Part shown: piece after piece, positions 8,497-17,860 of the stretch
Layout: every line of letters begins with the position of its first letter
Position numbering within the stretch: the first letter of the stretch is position 1
Origin: Ferruginibacter sp.
GTDB taxonomy: Bacteria; Bacteroidota; Bacteroidia; Chitinophagales; Chitinophagaceae
Reading direction: 5' to 3'
DNA length: 64,000 bases
Assembly: GCA_017983695.1 (NCBI GenBank)
Contig: JAGOAX010000012.1
Location: forward strand, 62,001 to 126,000
Position numbers and translations under genes: made by a program
The notes under the pieces: generated by a model
What the model was told of the DNA's origin: nothing
The model's database searches: none
What the model saw: only the letters and a program-made list of their open reading frames with translations

Positions 8497-9672
8497 CTAT
8501 CCCTCACTCCCCATCCACGCCATAATCCCCATCCCCACTTCAATAGCGCCTTCATCAATATTAAAAGTTGGTGTATGCACACCACTGGTAATACCTTTTG
8601 CTTTATTGCCTGCACCCAGGCGGAAAAAACATGCCGGTACCAGGTGAGAGTAATAAGCAAAATCTTCTGCTCCCATCCTAAGTTCTGTTTCTGTAACATT
8701 TGCAGCTCCCATAAATTCTGCCGCTTTTGCTTTTGCAACCGGGTGCAGTTTTTCATCATTCAACACAAAGGGATAGCCAACATCAATTTTTATTTCCGCT
8801 TCTGCTCCCATCATTTTCACCAATTCAATAGTTTGTGTTTTTATTAATTCATGTGCTTTAAAACGCCACTCTTCATTCATTGCCCTGAAGGTACCCATCA
8901 GTTTTACTTCGCTTGGAATTACATTGGTGGTATTGCCACCATTAAAAGCTGTGATAGATAAAACAGAAGGATTAAAAGGATTATTATTCCTGCTGATGAT
9001 CTGCTGCAGGCCTACCACCAGCTGCGATGCAATTAAAACAGTATCTGCCGTTAAATGCGGCGATGCGGCATGACCACCTTTTGCTGTAATAGTGATATAA
9101 ATTTCATCGGCACTGGCCATTACCATACCGGCCCTGAAACTTAATTGCCCCACTTCCATACCCGGGTGCACATGTAAGGCAAATATTTTTTCCGGTTTCG
9201 GATTTTCCAGCACCCCTTCTTTGATCATATAACTGGCGCCACCGGGATTTTTTTCTTCACCCGGTTGAAAAATCAGTTTCACCGTTCCCTCCCACTCGTC
9301 TTTTAATTCATTTAAAATTTTTGCCGCACCTAATAAACAGGTGGTATGTACATCATGGCCACAGGCGTGCATTATACCAGTGTTTTTAGATTTGTAGGCA
9401 ACGTCGTTTGCCTCGGTAATGGGCAGTGCATCCATATCGGCACGTAATGCTATTATTTTTTTATCTGGATTTTTTCCTTTTATCAAACCAACAACACCAG
9501 TAGTTGCCATTACTTCAAAAGGAATATTCCAGCCCTGTAATTTTTGTTGTATAAATTTCGAGGTTTCAAATTCTTTATAACTCAGCTCGGGGTTGGCATG
9601 AATATGATGACGTACTGCAATAAATTCATCAGCATATTGTTTGGCCAGTTGTTGTATTTTTTCTTTCAGCAT
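8497..9672 (-). CDS. M20-family metallo-amidohydrolase (N-acyl-amino-acid / hippurate hydrolase type)
   Basis: The 391-residue protein carries the M20D metal and catalytic motifs: LRADMDALP, HACGHDVHTT (C104, H106), FQPGEEKNPGGA (E139-E140), HVHPG and RMGAEDFAYY near the C-terminus. Such enzymes hydrolyse the amide of N-acyl amino acids (hippurate, N-acetyl amino acids, IAA-conjugates) in the cytoplasm. The central lid/dimerisation domain spans roughly residues 185-300. No signal peptide is present. It is the last gene of a leftward series with deoC-like and SPOR genes, but a terminator lies between (9697-9728), so it is probably transcribed separately. Substrate specificity is not readable. 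Confidence 0.93.
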   Translation of the reverse strand: MLKEKIQQLAKQYADEFIAVRHHIHANPELSYKEFETSKFIQQKLQGWNIPFEVMATTGVVGLIKGKNPDKKIIALRADMDALPITEANDVAYKSKNTGIMHACGHDVHTTCLLGAAKILNELKDEWEGTVKLIFQPGEEKNPGGASYMIKEGVLENPKPEKIFALHVHPGMEVGQLSFRAGMVMASADEIYITITAKGGHAASPHLTADTVLIASQLVVGLQQIISRNNNPFNPSVLSITAFNGGNTTNVIPSEVKLMGTFRAMNEEWRFKAHELIKTQTIELVKMMGAEAEIKIDVGYPFVLNDEKLHPVAKAKAAEFMGAANVTETELRMGAEDFAYYSHLVPACFFRLGAGNKAKGITSGVHTPTFNIDEGAIEVGMGIMAWMGSEG

Positions 9673-9696
9673 AAAATCGATCCAATCTTTATAAAA

Positions 9697-9728
9697 AAAA
9701 CAAAAAAGAGTTTCACAAAGGAAACTCC
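9697..9728 (-). terminator. Rho-independent terminator of the SPOR gene
   Basis: Read on the reverse strand, GAGTTTC-CTTTGT-GAAACTC forms a perfect 7-bp stem followed by a T-run (TTTTTTG). It sits 26 nt past the stop of the SPOR-domain gene. Confidence 0.85.
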
Positions 9729-9753
9729 ATTCAAATTACGTTATTTGCGGCAC

Positions 9754-10218
9754 TTATTCTTCAACAACCTCTTTATTCTTATCAGCTTTTACTTCTACAA
9801 TTTCCGGTACCAGGTAAACGTTGGAGCTTACAATTTTTGCCTTCGTCAGCATGGTACGGTATTTCTCTGCTTCTGTCTTCTCTACAAAATTGCCAAATTT
9901 TAGTTTTATAAACGGCGCCTGAAAAGTCATGTACACTTTTTGCTCAGGATAATTTTGTAATAACTTTGCCCTCACTTTCATAGCATAATTCCTGTCGTTA
10001 CTGTTTACTACCAATAAACGGTAACCCTTTGCCGATCTTGGTCCAAGATTAGCCGCAGCATTAAATTCCGCTTCTTTTTTGGCCAGTATATCCAGCCTTG
10101 GATCTTTGGTAACAGTTATCTTACCTTTTACAACAGAATCTGTAACCGCTGTTGGCGTTTGTGCATGTGCAACTGCTACCAGTAAAAATGCCGCTATTAA
10201 AAATAAAGTTTGTTTCAT
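9754..10218 (-). CDS. Secreted SPOR-domain protein
   Basis: I place the start at the ATG at 10218, where a clear signal peptide begins (KQTLFLIAAFLLVAVAHAQ); a longer reading would run into the deoC-like gene. The mature protein (~135 residues) ends in a SPOR domain (YRLLVVNSNDRNYAMKVRA through FGNFVEKTEAEKYRTMLTK), a fold that binds denuded peptidoglycan glycan strands. It probably acts in the periplasm. It starts 28 nt after the deoC-like stop and is followed by a strong terminator, so the two genes likely form one transcript. No other domain is visible. Cell-wall or division association is the family inference. Confidence 0.85.
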   Translation of the reverse strand: MKQTLFLIAAFLLVAVAHAQTPTAVTDSVVKGKITVTKDPRLDILAKKEAEFNAAANLGPRSAKGYRLLVVNSNDRNYAMKVRAKLLQNYPEQKVYMTFQAPFIKLKFGNFVEKTEAEKYRTMLTKAKIVSSNVYLVPEIVEVKADKNKEVVEE

Positions 10219-10246
10219 GTGTTTATATTTTGCAAAAACTGTTCCA

Positions 10247-10909
10247 TTAGTTTTGTTGTGCCAGTTCCTGTATAAGCTCCACGCTGTTGCTGCAGCCCAA
10301 CCTGTCTGCACCGGCAGCTATTACTTGCCGGGCAAAACTATAATTTTTTATGTCTCCGCCAGCTTTAATTTTTATAGCAGACGGTAAATGTTTACGCAAC
10401 AGTTGCACCACCTCAATAGTAGTTTCTTTTGCTGCATAGCCGGTACCTGTTACTACGGCATCCACACCGGCAGCACCGTAAATATCGCAGCAGGTAATTA
10501 TTTCTTCATCTGTTAACAGGCTGCATTCTATAATCAGTTTAATAATTTTTCCTTTGCCCTTTATAATTGGCATTATGGTACTTATCTCGCTGGCCAAAAA
10601 CTGCCAGTCTTTATTTTTAACAGCACTGGTATTAATTACCATTTCCAGTTCATCGGCACCATCAATAATAGCCAGTACTATTTCGGCTAACTTGGCTTCA
10701 ATTGCCGAGTACCCAAAAGGAAAACCAATTACTGTGGCCAGTTTAACCTTGCTGCCTGTAAGTAAGCTGCTTGCTTTTTTCACAAATAAAGGTGGTACAC
10801 AAACCACTGCAAAACCATGTTCTTTTGCCTCGGCACATACTATTTCCACATCCGCAATAGTAGTAGTGGGGTTTAAAATAGTATGTTCAATATATGGCGC
10901 TATATTCAT
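10247..10909 (-). CDS. DeoC-family deoxyribose-phosphate aldolase homologue lacking the Schiff-base lysine
   Basis: The 220-residue TIM-barrel protein aligns along its length with DeoC: VVCVPP, VIGFPFG, ADELEMVIN, IKLIIECSLLTDEE, AAGVDAVVTGTGYA and IKAGGDIKNYSFA. In active DeoC the strand before the first phosphate loop reads DFVKTSTG with the Schiff-base lysine; here it reads DAVVTGTG, putting valine at position 153 (bases 10451-10453). The second active-site lysine is kept (K182). The usual DHT-x-LKP near the N-terminus is EHTILNP and DMVIN is EMVIN. The fold call is certain; canonical aldolase activity is doubtful. It may do another reaction or bind a sugar phosphate. Confidence 0.88.
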   Translation of the reverse strand: MNIAPYIEHTILNPTTTIADVEIVCAEAKEHGFAVVCVPPLFVKKASSLLTGSKVKLATVIGFPFGYSAIEAKLAEIVLAIIDGADELEMVINTSAVKNKDWQFLASEISTIMPIIKGKGKIIKLIIECSLLTDEEIITCCDIYGAAGVDAVVTGTGYAAKETTIEVVQLLRKHLPSAIKIKAGGDIKNYSFARQVIAAGADRLGCSNSVELIQELAQQN

Positions 10910-11032
10910 ATGCCTGGTGCTGAAATGTAAAAATACTGCATCCTGTCAAACTAAATTGTATCAACGGTTGTTGATGAAGCAAATCATTTGTTATTTTTAA
11001 TGCTTAAACTTTCTTTACCAAAACTATTCCGC

Positions 11033-14000
11033 ATGCACAAACTAAAACTCCCGGCATTGCTGCTGGCATTTGTAATAAGCAGTTTACAAATACAGGCACA
11101 AGCCACATTTCCGGCAAATGATGTAGCCAGCCCTAAAGACGGCAGCTATGCCTTTACCAATGCCACTATTGTAAAAGATGCACAAACCACTTTGCAAAAT
11201 GCCACAATGGTTATACGCCAGGGCAAAATTGAAAATGTGGGCAATAATATCAGCATACCAAAAGATGCTGTAATTATAGATTGTAAAGGCAAATACATTT
11301 ATCCCGCCTTTATCGACCTGTTTAGCGATTATGGTATTACCACACCGCAACGTACACAAACCGACGGCAACTTTTTTGCCCGTCAGCAATTGACTTCAAA
11401 CATAAAAGGTGCTTATGGCTGGAACCAGGCCATTAAAAGCGAAACGGATGGCAGTAAAATTTTTACCGGCGACGATGCCAAAGCAAAAACATTACGTGAC
11501 CTCGGCTTCGGCGCTGTACTTACCCATCAAAAAGATGGTATTGCACGTGGCAGCGGCCCCTTTGTTTCATTAGCAACGCAGCCCGATAATTTTGTGTTAC
11601 TTAAAGAAAAAGCTGCGGCTTTTTATTCTTTTAGTAAAGGCACATCAACACAAAGTTACCCCGGCAGTATGATGGGGATGATAGCTTTACTGCGCCAGAC
11701 CTACCTGGATGCTCAATGGTATAAAAACAATCCTGCTAAAGAAGGCACCAACCTTTCTTTAAAAAGCTGGAACGATAACCAGGCCTTACCACAAATATTT
11801 GATGCCAGCGATAAATGGAACGGCCTGCGTGCCGATAAAATTGGTGACGAATTTGGCGTACAATATATTATTAAAGGCGGTGGTAACGAGTACCAGCGTA
11901 TAAAAGAAATTGCCGAAACCAAGGCAGCTTATATTCTTACTTTAAATTATCCCGCTGCAATGGATGTGGATGATGCCAACGACCTGCGCTTTGTTGGTTT
12001 AGATGATCTGAAACATTGGGAACTTGCCCCGGGCAATGCAGCCGCATTGGAAAAAGCCGGAGTTAATTTTTGTTTATCAACTGCCGACCTGGCCAATGCC
12101 ACCGACTTTATGCCCAACCTGCGTAAAGCCATTGAATATGGTTTAACCGAAACTAAAGCGCTGGAAGCATTAACTAAAATACCTGCTGGCATGGTAGGCA
12201 TGTATGATAAGATCGGCAGCATCGACAATGGAAAAATTGCCAGCTTCATCATTACATCGGGCCCTGTGTTTGCAGAAAAAACTATTGTATTACAAAACTG
12301 GGCACAGGGTATAAAGTATGCCGTTAAAGAAGATAGCTGGTACGATGTAAAAGGCAGTTATAAATTAACGGCCAGCAATGCAAAGTCTTTTACTGTTGAT
12401 ATGAAAGATGGCGGTGTGGCTTCTTTTATTAATAAAGATACCCTTACCGGCAAATACAGTTACGATGGTAAACTTGTAAAACTAAGTTATACCGAAGGCC
12501 GTGGCAGAGATGCTAAAGAAACTATTTTAAGCGGTACTGCAAATGGCAATACCTGGAATGGTATGGGCAGAGATGCTGCAGGCAATACATTTACGTGGAC
12601 AGCAGTTTACGACCATGCCATGGAAGTAAAAGCAGACACTGCAAAACCAAAAACACCATTGGTATTGGGAAAAGTGGTATATCCTTTCTTAGGTTTGGGT
12701 AATGAAGAAATGCCTAAGGCAGAAAACATCTTAATAAAAAATGCCACTGTGTGGACCAGTGATGCAGCAGGCAAACTGGAGGCAACAGATGTGTTGGTAA
12801 AGAATGGAAAAATTGCTGCCGTAGGAAAAAACTTATCTGATGCTACAGCAAAACTAATTGACGGCACCGGCAAACATGTAACCGCAGGTATTATCGACGA
12901 ACACTCACATATAGCCGCTGCATCAATTAATGAAGGCGGGCAAAGTGTAACATCCGAAGTGCGTATTGCAGATAACCTTGCGCCGGATGATATTAATATT
13001 TACAGGCAGTTAAGTGGTGGTGTTACCACATCGCATATTCTGCATGGCAGTGCCAATACCATTGGCGGACAAACACAATTAATAAAATTACGCTGGGGCG
13101 CTAATGCCGAAGCATTGAAATTTGCCGGCGCCGATGGTTTTATAAAATTTGCATTGGGCGAAAATGTAAAACGCAGTTCTTCCACACAGGGTAATGTTCG
13201 TTTTCCCGATACAAGAATGGGTGTTGAACAGGTGCTGACCGATGCTTTCACAAGAGCAAGTGATTACCAGAAAATGATGAAGGCAAATCCATTAACTACA
13301 AGAAGAGATTTAGAACTGGATGCGCTGGTGGAAATTATGAATAAGAAAAGATTCATCACCTGCCACAGTTATGTGCAAAGCGAAATAAATGCTACCATGA
13401 AAGTGGCGGAACGTTTCGGTTTTCCGGTAAACACTTTCACCCATATTTTAGAAGGCTATAAAGTTGCCGATAAAATGAAAGCGCATGGTGCCAGTGCATC
13501 TACCTTCAGCGATTGGTGGAATTATAAAATGGAAGTGCTGGATGCCATTCCTTACAATGCGTACATTATGCAGAAAGTGGGATTGAATGTAGCCATCAAT
13601 TCGGATGATGCAGAAATGGCAAGACGCCTTAACCAGGAAGCCGCAAAAAGTATTAAGTATGGCGGCATGAGTGAAGAAGATGCATTGAAAATGGTAACCA
13701 TCAACCCTGCAAAAATGCTGCATGTAGATAGTAAGGTAGGCAGTATTAAAGTTGGTAAAGATGCCGACCTTGTTGTATGGAGCGATAACCCTTTAAGCAT
13801 TTATGCAAGGGCAGAAAAAACAATTGTTGATGGTACTGTTTATTACGACATGGATAAAGACACAGCATTACGTAAACGCAACCAGGCCGAAAAAGCAAGG
13901 CTGATACAAAAATTAGCTGCTGCAAAAAAATCGGGAGCACCGGGTGCTGCACCGGGCAATTTTCAAAGGGCCAGGCCAAGGTTTGAAGTAATTAACAGTT

Positions 14001-14068
14001 GTATGGATCATGTACACAAACTTAGTTTGCTGGCTGTTGAAGCTGAAGAACTGGAAAATGCACAATGA
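11033..14068 (+). CDS. Secreted tandem amidohydrolase-family protein
   Basis: From the ATG at 11033 (chosen because it begins the signal peptide HKLKLPALLLAFVISSLQIQAQ; ATGs at 10988 and 11000 are alternatives) the protein has about 1011 residues. It holds two amidohydrolase/imidazolonepropionase-like modules. The first (to about residue 430) has lost the HxH metal motif (PAFIDLFSDYG where PG-hxDxHxH is expected). The second, after about residue 600, keeps GIIDEHSHIAA, FITCHSY, FTHILEG and NVAINSDDAEMARRL, so it can bind metal. The C-terminus is GKDADLVVW followed by a Pro/Ala-rich tail. Family members are periplasmic hydrolases of cyclic amides or dipeptides. The next gene is a smaller paralogue 17 nt downstream. 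Confidence 0.88.
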   Translation: MHKLKLPALLLAFVISSLQIQAQATFPANDVASPKDGSYAFTNATIVKDAQTTLQNATMVIRQGKIENVGNNISIPKDAVIIDCKGKYIYPAFIDLFSDYGITTPQRTQTDGNFFARQQLTSNIKGAYGWNQAIKSETDGSKIFTGDDAKAKTLRDLGFGAVLTHQKDGIARGSGPFVSLATQPDNFVLLKEKAAAFYSFSKGTSTQSYPGSMMGMIALLRQTYLDAQWYKNNPAKEGTNLSLKSWNDNQALPQIFDASDKWNGLRADKIGDEFGVQYIIKGGGNEYQRIKEIAETKAAYILTLNYPAAMDVDDANDLRFVGLDDLKHWELAPGNAAALEKAGVNFCLSTADLANATDFMPNLRKAIEYGLTETKALEALTKIPAGMVGMYDKIGSIDNGKIASFIITSGPVFAEKTIVLQNWAQGIKYAVKEDSWYDVKGSYKLTASNAKSFTVDMKDGGVASFINKDTLTGKYSYDGKLVKLSYTEGRGRDAKETILSGTANGNTWNGMGRDAAGNTFTWTAVYDHAMEVKADTAKPKTPLVLGKVVYPFLGLGNEEMPKAENILIKNATVWTSDAAGKLEATDVLVKNGKIAAVGKNLSDATAKLIDGTGKHVTAGIIDEHSHIAAASINEGGQSVTSEVRIADNLAPDDINIYRQLSGGVTTSHILHGSANTIGGQTQLIKLRWGANAEALKFAGADGFIKFALGENVKRSSSTQGNVRFPDTRMGVEQVLTDAFTRASDYQKMMKANPLTTRRDLELDALVEIMNKKRFITCHSYVQSEINATMKVAERFGFPVNTFTHILEGYKVADKMKAHGASASTFSDWWNYKMEVLDAIPYNAYIMQKVGLNVAINSDDAEMARRLNQEAAKSIKYGGMSEEDALKMVTINPAKMLHVDSKVGSIKVGKDADLVVWSDNPLSIYARAEKTIVDGTVYYDMDKDTALRKRNQAEKARLIQKLAAAKKSGAPGAAPGNFQRARPRFEVINSCMDHVHKLSLLAVEAEELENAQ

Positions 14069-14085
14069 TCAATTAATAATTAACA

Positions 14086-15396
14086 ATGAAAAATTCTGTA
14101 ATGAAAAAAATATTGATATACTGCCTTACTGTTTGCATTATTGCAACAGCTACTGCACAGGAAACGGTTTATCCTGCACCGGCACAAAAAGAAACCATCG
14201 TGTTAACCAATGCCACCATACATGTAGGCAATGGCCAGGTAATTGAAAACGGCAGCGTGGTAATTACCAACGGCAAAATAACCGAAGTGGGTACTGTTGT
14301 TACCGCCAGCGGAAAGATGATCGATTGCAAGGGCAAACATATTTACCCCGGCCTGATATTAACCTCTACCCAAATGGGTTTGGTGGAAGTAGAATCGGTA
14401 AGGGCAACCAATGATGCCGGCGAGTTGGGAGAAATAAATCCCAGCATACGTTCTATTGTGGCTTACAATACCGATAGTAAAATAACCAACACCTTACGCC
14501 CCAATGGTATTTTACTGGCTAATGTAATTCCCGATGGTGGTTTAATTTCCGGCTCATCAACTGTTGTGCAGTTAGATGCCTGGAACTGGGAAGATGCCGC
14601 CTACAAAATGGATAACGGCATTCATTTTAATATGCCTTCTTTACTGGCACGCCCACGTGGCCGTGGTGGTTTTGGCGGCGGCGGGCAACAGAGCGACCCT
14701 GTAAAAACAGGACTGGAACAGATTGAAAAAGTAAAAGCATTTTTTCGTGAGGCCAAAGGATACCTTGCTGAAGCCAGCCATGATAATACCAATTTAAAAT
14801 ACGAAGCAGTAAAAGGTTTGTTTAGTAAAAAACAAAAACTGTTTATCCATTGCAATATTGTAAAAGAAATGTTGCTGGCAGTTGACTTTGTAAAAGAATT
14901 TGGTTTTGATGTGGTGCTGGTGGGTGCTATGGACAGCTGGCAGATAGCCGATATTTTAAAGCAAAACAATATGGCGGTTGTATTAAACCAGATGCACAGC
15001 CTGCCTGCAATGGTTGATGATGATGTGGACCAGCCTTATAAAACACCTGCGCTCTTACAAAAAGCCGGTGTGTTGTTTAGTATTAACTATGCCGATGATA
15101 ATACCCGTAACCGCAATATGCCTTTTAATGCAGGCACTGCAGTTGCCTACGGCTTAAGTAAAGAAGAAGCCCTTGCCGCTATTACATTAAACGCCGCAAA
15201 AATTTTAGGCATTGATGATAAAACAGGCTCGGTAGAAAAAGGTAAAGATGCCAATATTGTGGTAAGCGAAGGCGATATATTAGACATGAAAGGCAATACC
15301 ATTACCTATGCTTTTATACAGGGCCGCCAGCTAAACCTTGATAATAAACAAAAGCAGTTGTTTGAAAAGTATAAATACAAGTATGGTATAAAATAA
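14086..15396 (+). CDS. Secreted amidohydrolase-fold protein without the HxH metal motif
   Basis: The 436-residue protein has a signal peptide (KKILIYCLTVCIIATATAQ; the ATG at 14101 is an equally good start) followed by amidohydrolase N-terminal beta-sandwich sequence (LTNATIHVGNGQVIENGSVVITNGKITEVG). Where active family members have PGhIDxHxH it reads YPGLILTSTQMGLVEV, so the metal-binding pair is absent; the C-terminal ALAAITLNAAKILGIDDKTGSVEKGKDANIVV is typical. It resembles the degenerate first half of the preceding protein and is likely co-transcribed with it, perhaps as a partner subunit. A Gly-rich Arg loop occurs near residues 185-205. An enzymatic role is uncertain. Confidence 0.87.
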   Translation: MKNSVMKKILIYCLTVCIIATATAQETVYPAPAQKETIVLTNATIHVGNGQVIENGSVVITNGKITEVGTVVTASGKMIDCKGKHIYPGLILTSTQMGLVEVESVRATNDAGELGEINPSIRSIVAYNTDSKITNTLRPNGILLANVIPDGGLISGSSTVVQLDAWNWEDAAYKMDNGIHFNMPSLLARPRGRGGFGGGGQQSDPVKTGLEQIEKVKAFFREAKGYLAEASHDNTNLKYEAVKGLFSKKQKLFIHCNIVKEMLLAVDFVKEFGFDVVLVGAMDSWQIADILKQNNMAVVLNQMHSLPAMVDDDVDQPYKTPALLQKAGVLFSINYADDNTRNRNMPFNAGTAVAYGLSKEEALAAITLNAAKILGIDDKTGSVEKGKDANIVVSEGDILDMKGNTITYAFIQGRQLNLDNKQKQLFEKYKYKYGIK

Positions 15397-15420
15397 TTGC
15401 AGTTATTTTTTTTGAATATA

Positions 15421-15448
15421 AATCCCGGTTTTGTAACCGGGATTTTTT
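15421..15448 (+). terminator. Rho-independent terminator after the amidohydrolase pair
   Basis: AATCCCGGTT-TTGT-AACCGGGATT is a perfect 10-bp stem with a 4-nt loop followed by TTTT. It lies 24 nt after the stop at 15396 and closes the two-gene unit. Confidence 0.93.
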
Positions 15449-15648
15449 GTGGGTGATAAATAAGTTTACACAGATTATAAATTTTGGTAAATTGCATTGC
15501 TGTATTTTGCCATATTGCCAACTAGTAATATGTTTAAAATTTGTTGGTAGCGTATTAATAACATCTATTTTAGTGTTGTATGCAAGTCTAAAACAATCCC
15601 CCTGCTAACCGATAGTGGCATCACATTCAATTTGAAGTCTCTAACAGT

Positions 15649-15683
15649 CTACCGCACATTGCAAACAATCTTCAGTGCGGTAG
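15649..15683. promoter_or_regulatory. Inverted repeat upstream of the AraC regulator
   Basis: CTACCGCAC (15649-15657) and GTGCGGTAG (15675-15683) are perfect 9-bp inverted arms with 17 nt between, about 40 nt before the GTG start. It could be an operator or a leader hairpin. The rest of the 15449-15725 gap shows no gene. Confidence 0.4.
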
Positions 15684-15725
15684 TTTATACTATTTTCATA
15701 AATTTACAAGACTTATTCTTTTACT

Positions 15726-16553
15726 GTGCAGTTATCAAAAATTCAACACATAATTAAATTCATTGAGGATAATAGTAATAAAAAAATTACTGTCAAAGAT
15801 TTAGAAATTATTTCTAACAGCTCATACAGAAATCTGCAACGGATATTTAAGAACATTTTTAAAGAGTCAATTGGGGCATTTCAAAAAAGGCTGAAATTAG
15901 AAAATGCCTACCGGAAAATCATCTACACAAACAACCCAATAAGCGACATTGCGATTGAAGTGGGTTTTGAAAGTCTTCAATCTTTCTCAAAATCATTTAA
16001 AAAACAATTTGGCAGCTCCCCCATTGATGCCAGAAATACGAAAATAAATTTGTTTGACAGTTTTTTTAAAACCGCCGCCACAAACGGCAAAGAAATTAGT
16101 TGTGAGATTATTTATTTGGCAGCCCAAAAAGTGTTTTTTAAAACAATTCAAACAAACAACTATAATAATAATGATATAAATAATCTTTGGGGGAAAATAG
16201 ACGCTGAAATAAAAGATCCTAACAATATAAATTATTATGGAGTTATTGTTGATGAACCATTAATTACTGATAAATCCAGATGCAGATATGAGGCCTGCGT
16301 TGACAAAGAGATTGTTTCAAAAGAATATTATTTTAAAAATATTTTTGGTGGCCGGTATGCCAAATTTATACACAATGGTACTTATAACAGCATTGAAGAA
16401 ACGTACCAAAAAATTTATTACGATTGGTTGTTTAATTCAAATCTTGAGTTTGACAGTTCTCCCATAATAGAGCATTACAAAACAAATAATGCAAATGAGG
16501 CCAACGAAAATAATTTTGTTACCGAAATACTAATTCCAATAAAGAAAAAATAG
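15726..16553 (+). CDS. AraC-family regulator with C-terminal GyrI-like effector domain
   Basis: The 275-residue protein starts at a GTG. Its N-terminus is a double AraC/XylS helix-turn-helix (ITVKDLEIISNSSYRNLQRIFK and PISDIAIEVGFESLQSFSKSFKKQFGSSP, residues 20-95). The remainder, from about 120, looks like the GyrI/AraC effector-binding domain (YYGVIVDEP, GGRYAKFIHNGTYNSIEETYQKIYYDWL). This is the Rob/SoxS-like layout in which the second domain binds small hydrophobic or cationic ligands. It precedes the first agmatine-deiminase-like gene by about 140 nt; regulation of that gene is possible but not shown. Confidence 0.88.
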   Translation: MQLSKIQHIIKFIEDNSNKKITVKDLEIISNSSYRNLQRIFKNIFKESIGAFQKRLKLENAYRKIIYTNNPISDIAIEVGFESLQSFSKSFKKQFGSSPIDARNTKINLFDSFFKTAATNGKEISCEIIYLAAQKVFFKTIQTNNYNNNDINNLWGKIDAEIKDPNNINYYGVIVDEPLITDKSRCRYEACVDKEIVSKEYYFKNIFGGRYAKFIHNGTYNSIEETYQKIYYDWLFNSNLEFDSSPIIEHYKTNNANEANENNFVTEILIPIKKK

Positions 16554-16695
16554 TTGTCCATTTTGGACAACCCCACGCTATACTTCTATAGTATGTTTGC
16601 CTGCAAATAAAATACAAGCTTTTATGCGGTAATTTCTTGCTGGCACAGCTTTCCCGTTTTTATTCTCCATACCCAAAAAGACAAACTCATTATTA

Positions 16696-17823
16696 ATGAA
16701 AAAAGTATTACTAAGTACAATGGCCTTTACAACATTATTTGCTTCCTGCTCTAAAGATGAGCAAAATGATACTGGCGGCGGCAACACAACTCCCGTTGAA
16801 ATTTTATATACCATGCCGGATGAAGCTGCACCACACGAAGGCACCTGGCTGCAATGGCCTCATCAATATGAGTATGGCGTTGCTTATCGCAACAGTTTAG
16901 ATGCCACCTGGGTAGCAATGACAAAAGCATTGGTGCAAGGTGAAAAAGTACACATCATTGCCTACAATACCGCCGAACAGACAAGAATAACTGCCTTGCT
17001 TACTGCAGCAGCAGTTTCATTAACCAATGTTGATTTTAAAATTTATCAAACCAACGATGTATGGGTAAGGGATAATGGCCCCATTTATGTAAAAGATGAA
17101 AACGGAAATCTGTTAATAGAAGACTGGAACTTTAACGGTTGGGGCAATAAATTTGGAGCTGCCCAATGCAATACAATTCCAGCAAAAATTGCAACAGACC
17201 AAAGTAAACCCATTGTAGATTTAAACAGCGTATTAACAGTAGAAGGCGGCAGTATAGAAATGGATGGTAACGGTACTTTTTTAGCAACTAAAAGTTCTAT
17301 TTTAAACAACAATAGAAATGCAGGTGTTACACAAGCACAGGCAGAAACATTTTTTACAAAATACCTTGGAGCAACAAAGTATATTTGGCTCAATGGCGTT
17401 GCAGGGTTAGAAACAACCGATATGCATATTGATGGATTTGCAAAATTTGCAAATGGAAACACCCTTGTAACAATGGCTCAGACAGATTTATTATACTGGC
17501 AAGTACCGCAGACAGACATTAATACTCTTTATGCCGCCAAGAACAAAAATGGCACAGCATACAGCATAACAAAAATCCCATTAACTCAAAATAATGTAAA
17601 GACAACATCGGGTACAAATCTTGGTATTAAAGGCTCTTACATCAACTATTATATTGCCAATACTGTAATTTTAGTACCAAATTATAACGACCCTGCTGAT
17701 GCAGTTGCAAATGCTCAAATACAAGCATTGTATCCTGGCAAAACTATAGTAGGTATTGATGTAAGAAATTTATACGAAAATGGTGGCATGGTGCATTGTG
17801 TAACACAGCAACAACCGCTTTAA
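16696..17823 (+). CDS. Agmatine deiminase/peptidyl-arginine deiminase-family lipoprotein (copy 1)
   Basis: The 375-residue protein begins with a lipoprotein signal (MAFTTLFASC, acylated at C18) and a Gly/Thr linker, so it is exported, unlike cytoplasmic AguA. The pentein-fold motifs are WLQWPHQYEYG, DVWVRDNGPIYV, NFNGWGNKF, EGGSIEMDGNG, TDMHIDGFAKF and the C-terminal GGMVHCVTQQQP with the candidate nucleophile C368. The family hydrolyses the guanidino group of agmatine to N-carbamoylputrescine plus ammonia; the porphyromonad branch acts on peptidyl-arginine. A close paralogue lies at 18183. Export suggests use of extracellular agmatine or arginine-containing peptides, which is inference. Confidence 0.9.
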   Translation: MKKVLLSTMAFTTLFASCSKDEQNDTGGGNTTPVEILYTMPDEAAPHEGTWLQWPHQYEYGVAYRNSLDATWVAMTKALVQGEKVHIIAYNTAEQTRITALLTAAAVSLTNVDFKIYQTNDVWVRDNGPIYVKDENGNLLIEDWNFNGWGNKFGAAQCNTIPAKIATDQSKPIVDLNSVLTVEGGSIEMDGNGTFLATKSSILNNNRNAGVTQAQAETFFTKYLGATKYIWLNGVAGLETTDMHIDGFAKFANGNTLVTMAQTDLLYWQVPQTDINTLYAAKNKNGTAYSITKIPLTQNNVKTTSGTNLGIKGSYINYYIANTVILVPNYNDPADAVANAQIQALYPGKTIVGIDVRNLYENGGMVHCVTQQQPL

Positions 17824-17860
17824 AATTTTTCTTTATTTTTTTAAACATAAAATATAAAAA

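Noticed and set aside
10247..10909. Frameshift as explanation for the missing DeoC lysine
   Set aside because: Flanking motifs on both sides are in the same frame and well conserved, so only the residue is changed.
14010..14246. Short open frame overlapping the junction of the two amidohydrolase genes
   Set aside because: It overlaps both well-supported genes out of frame and has no protein features.
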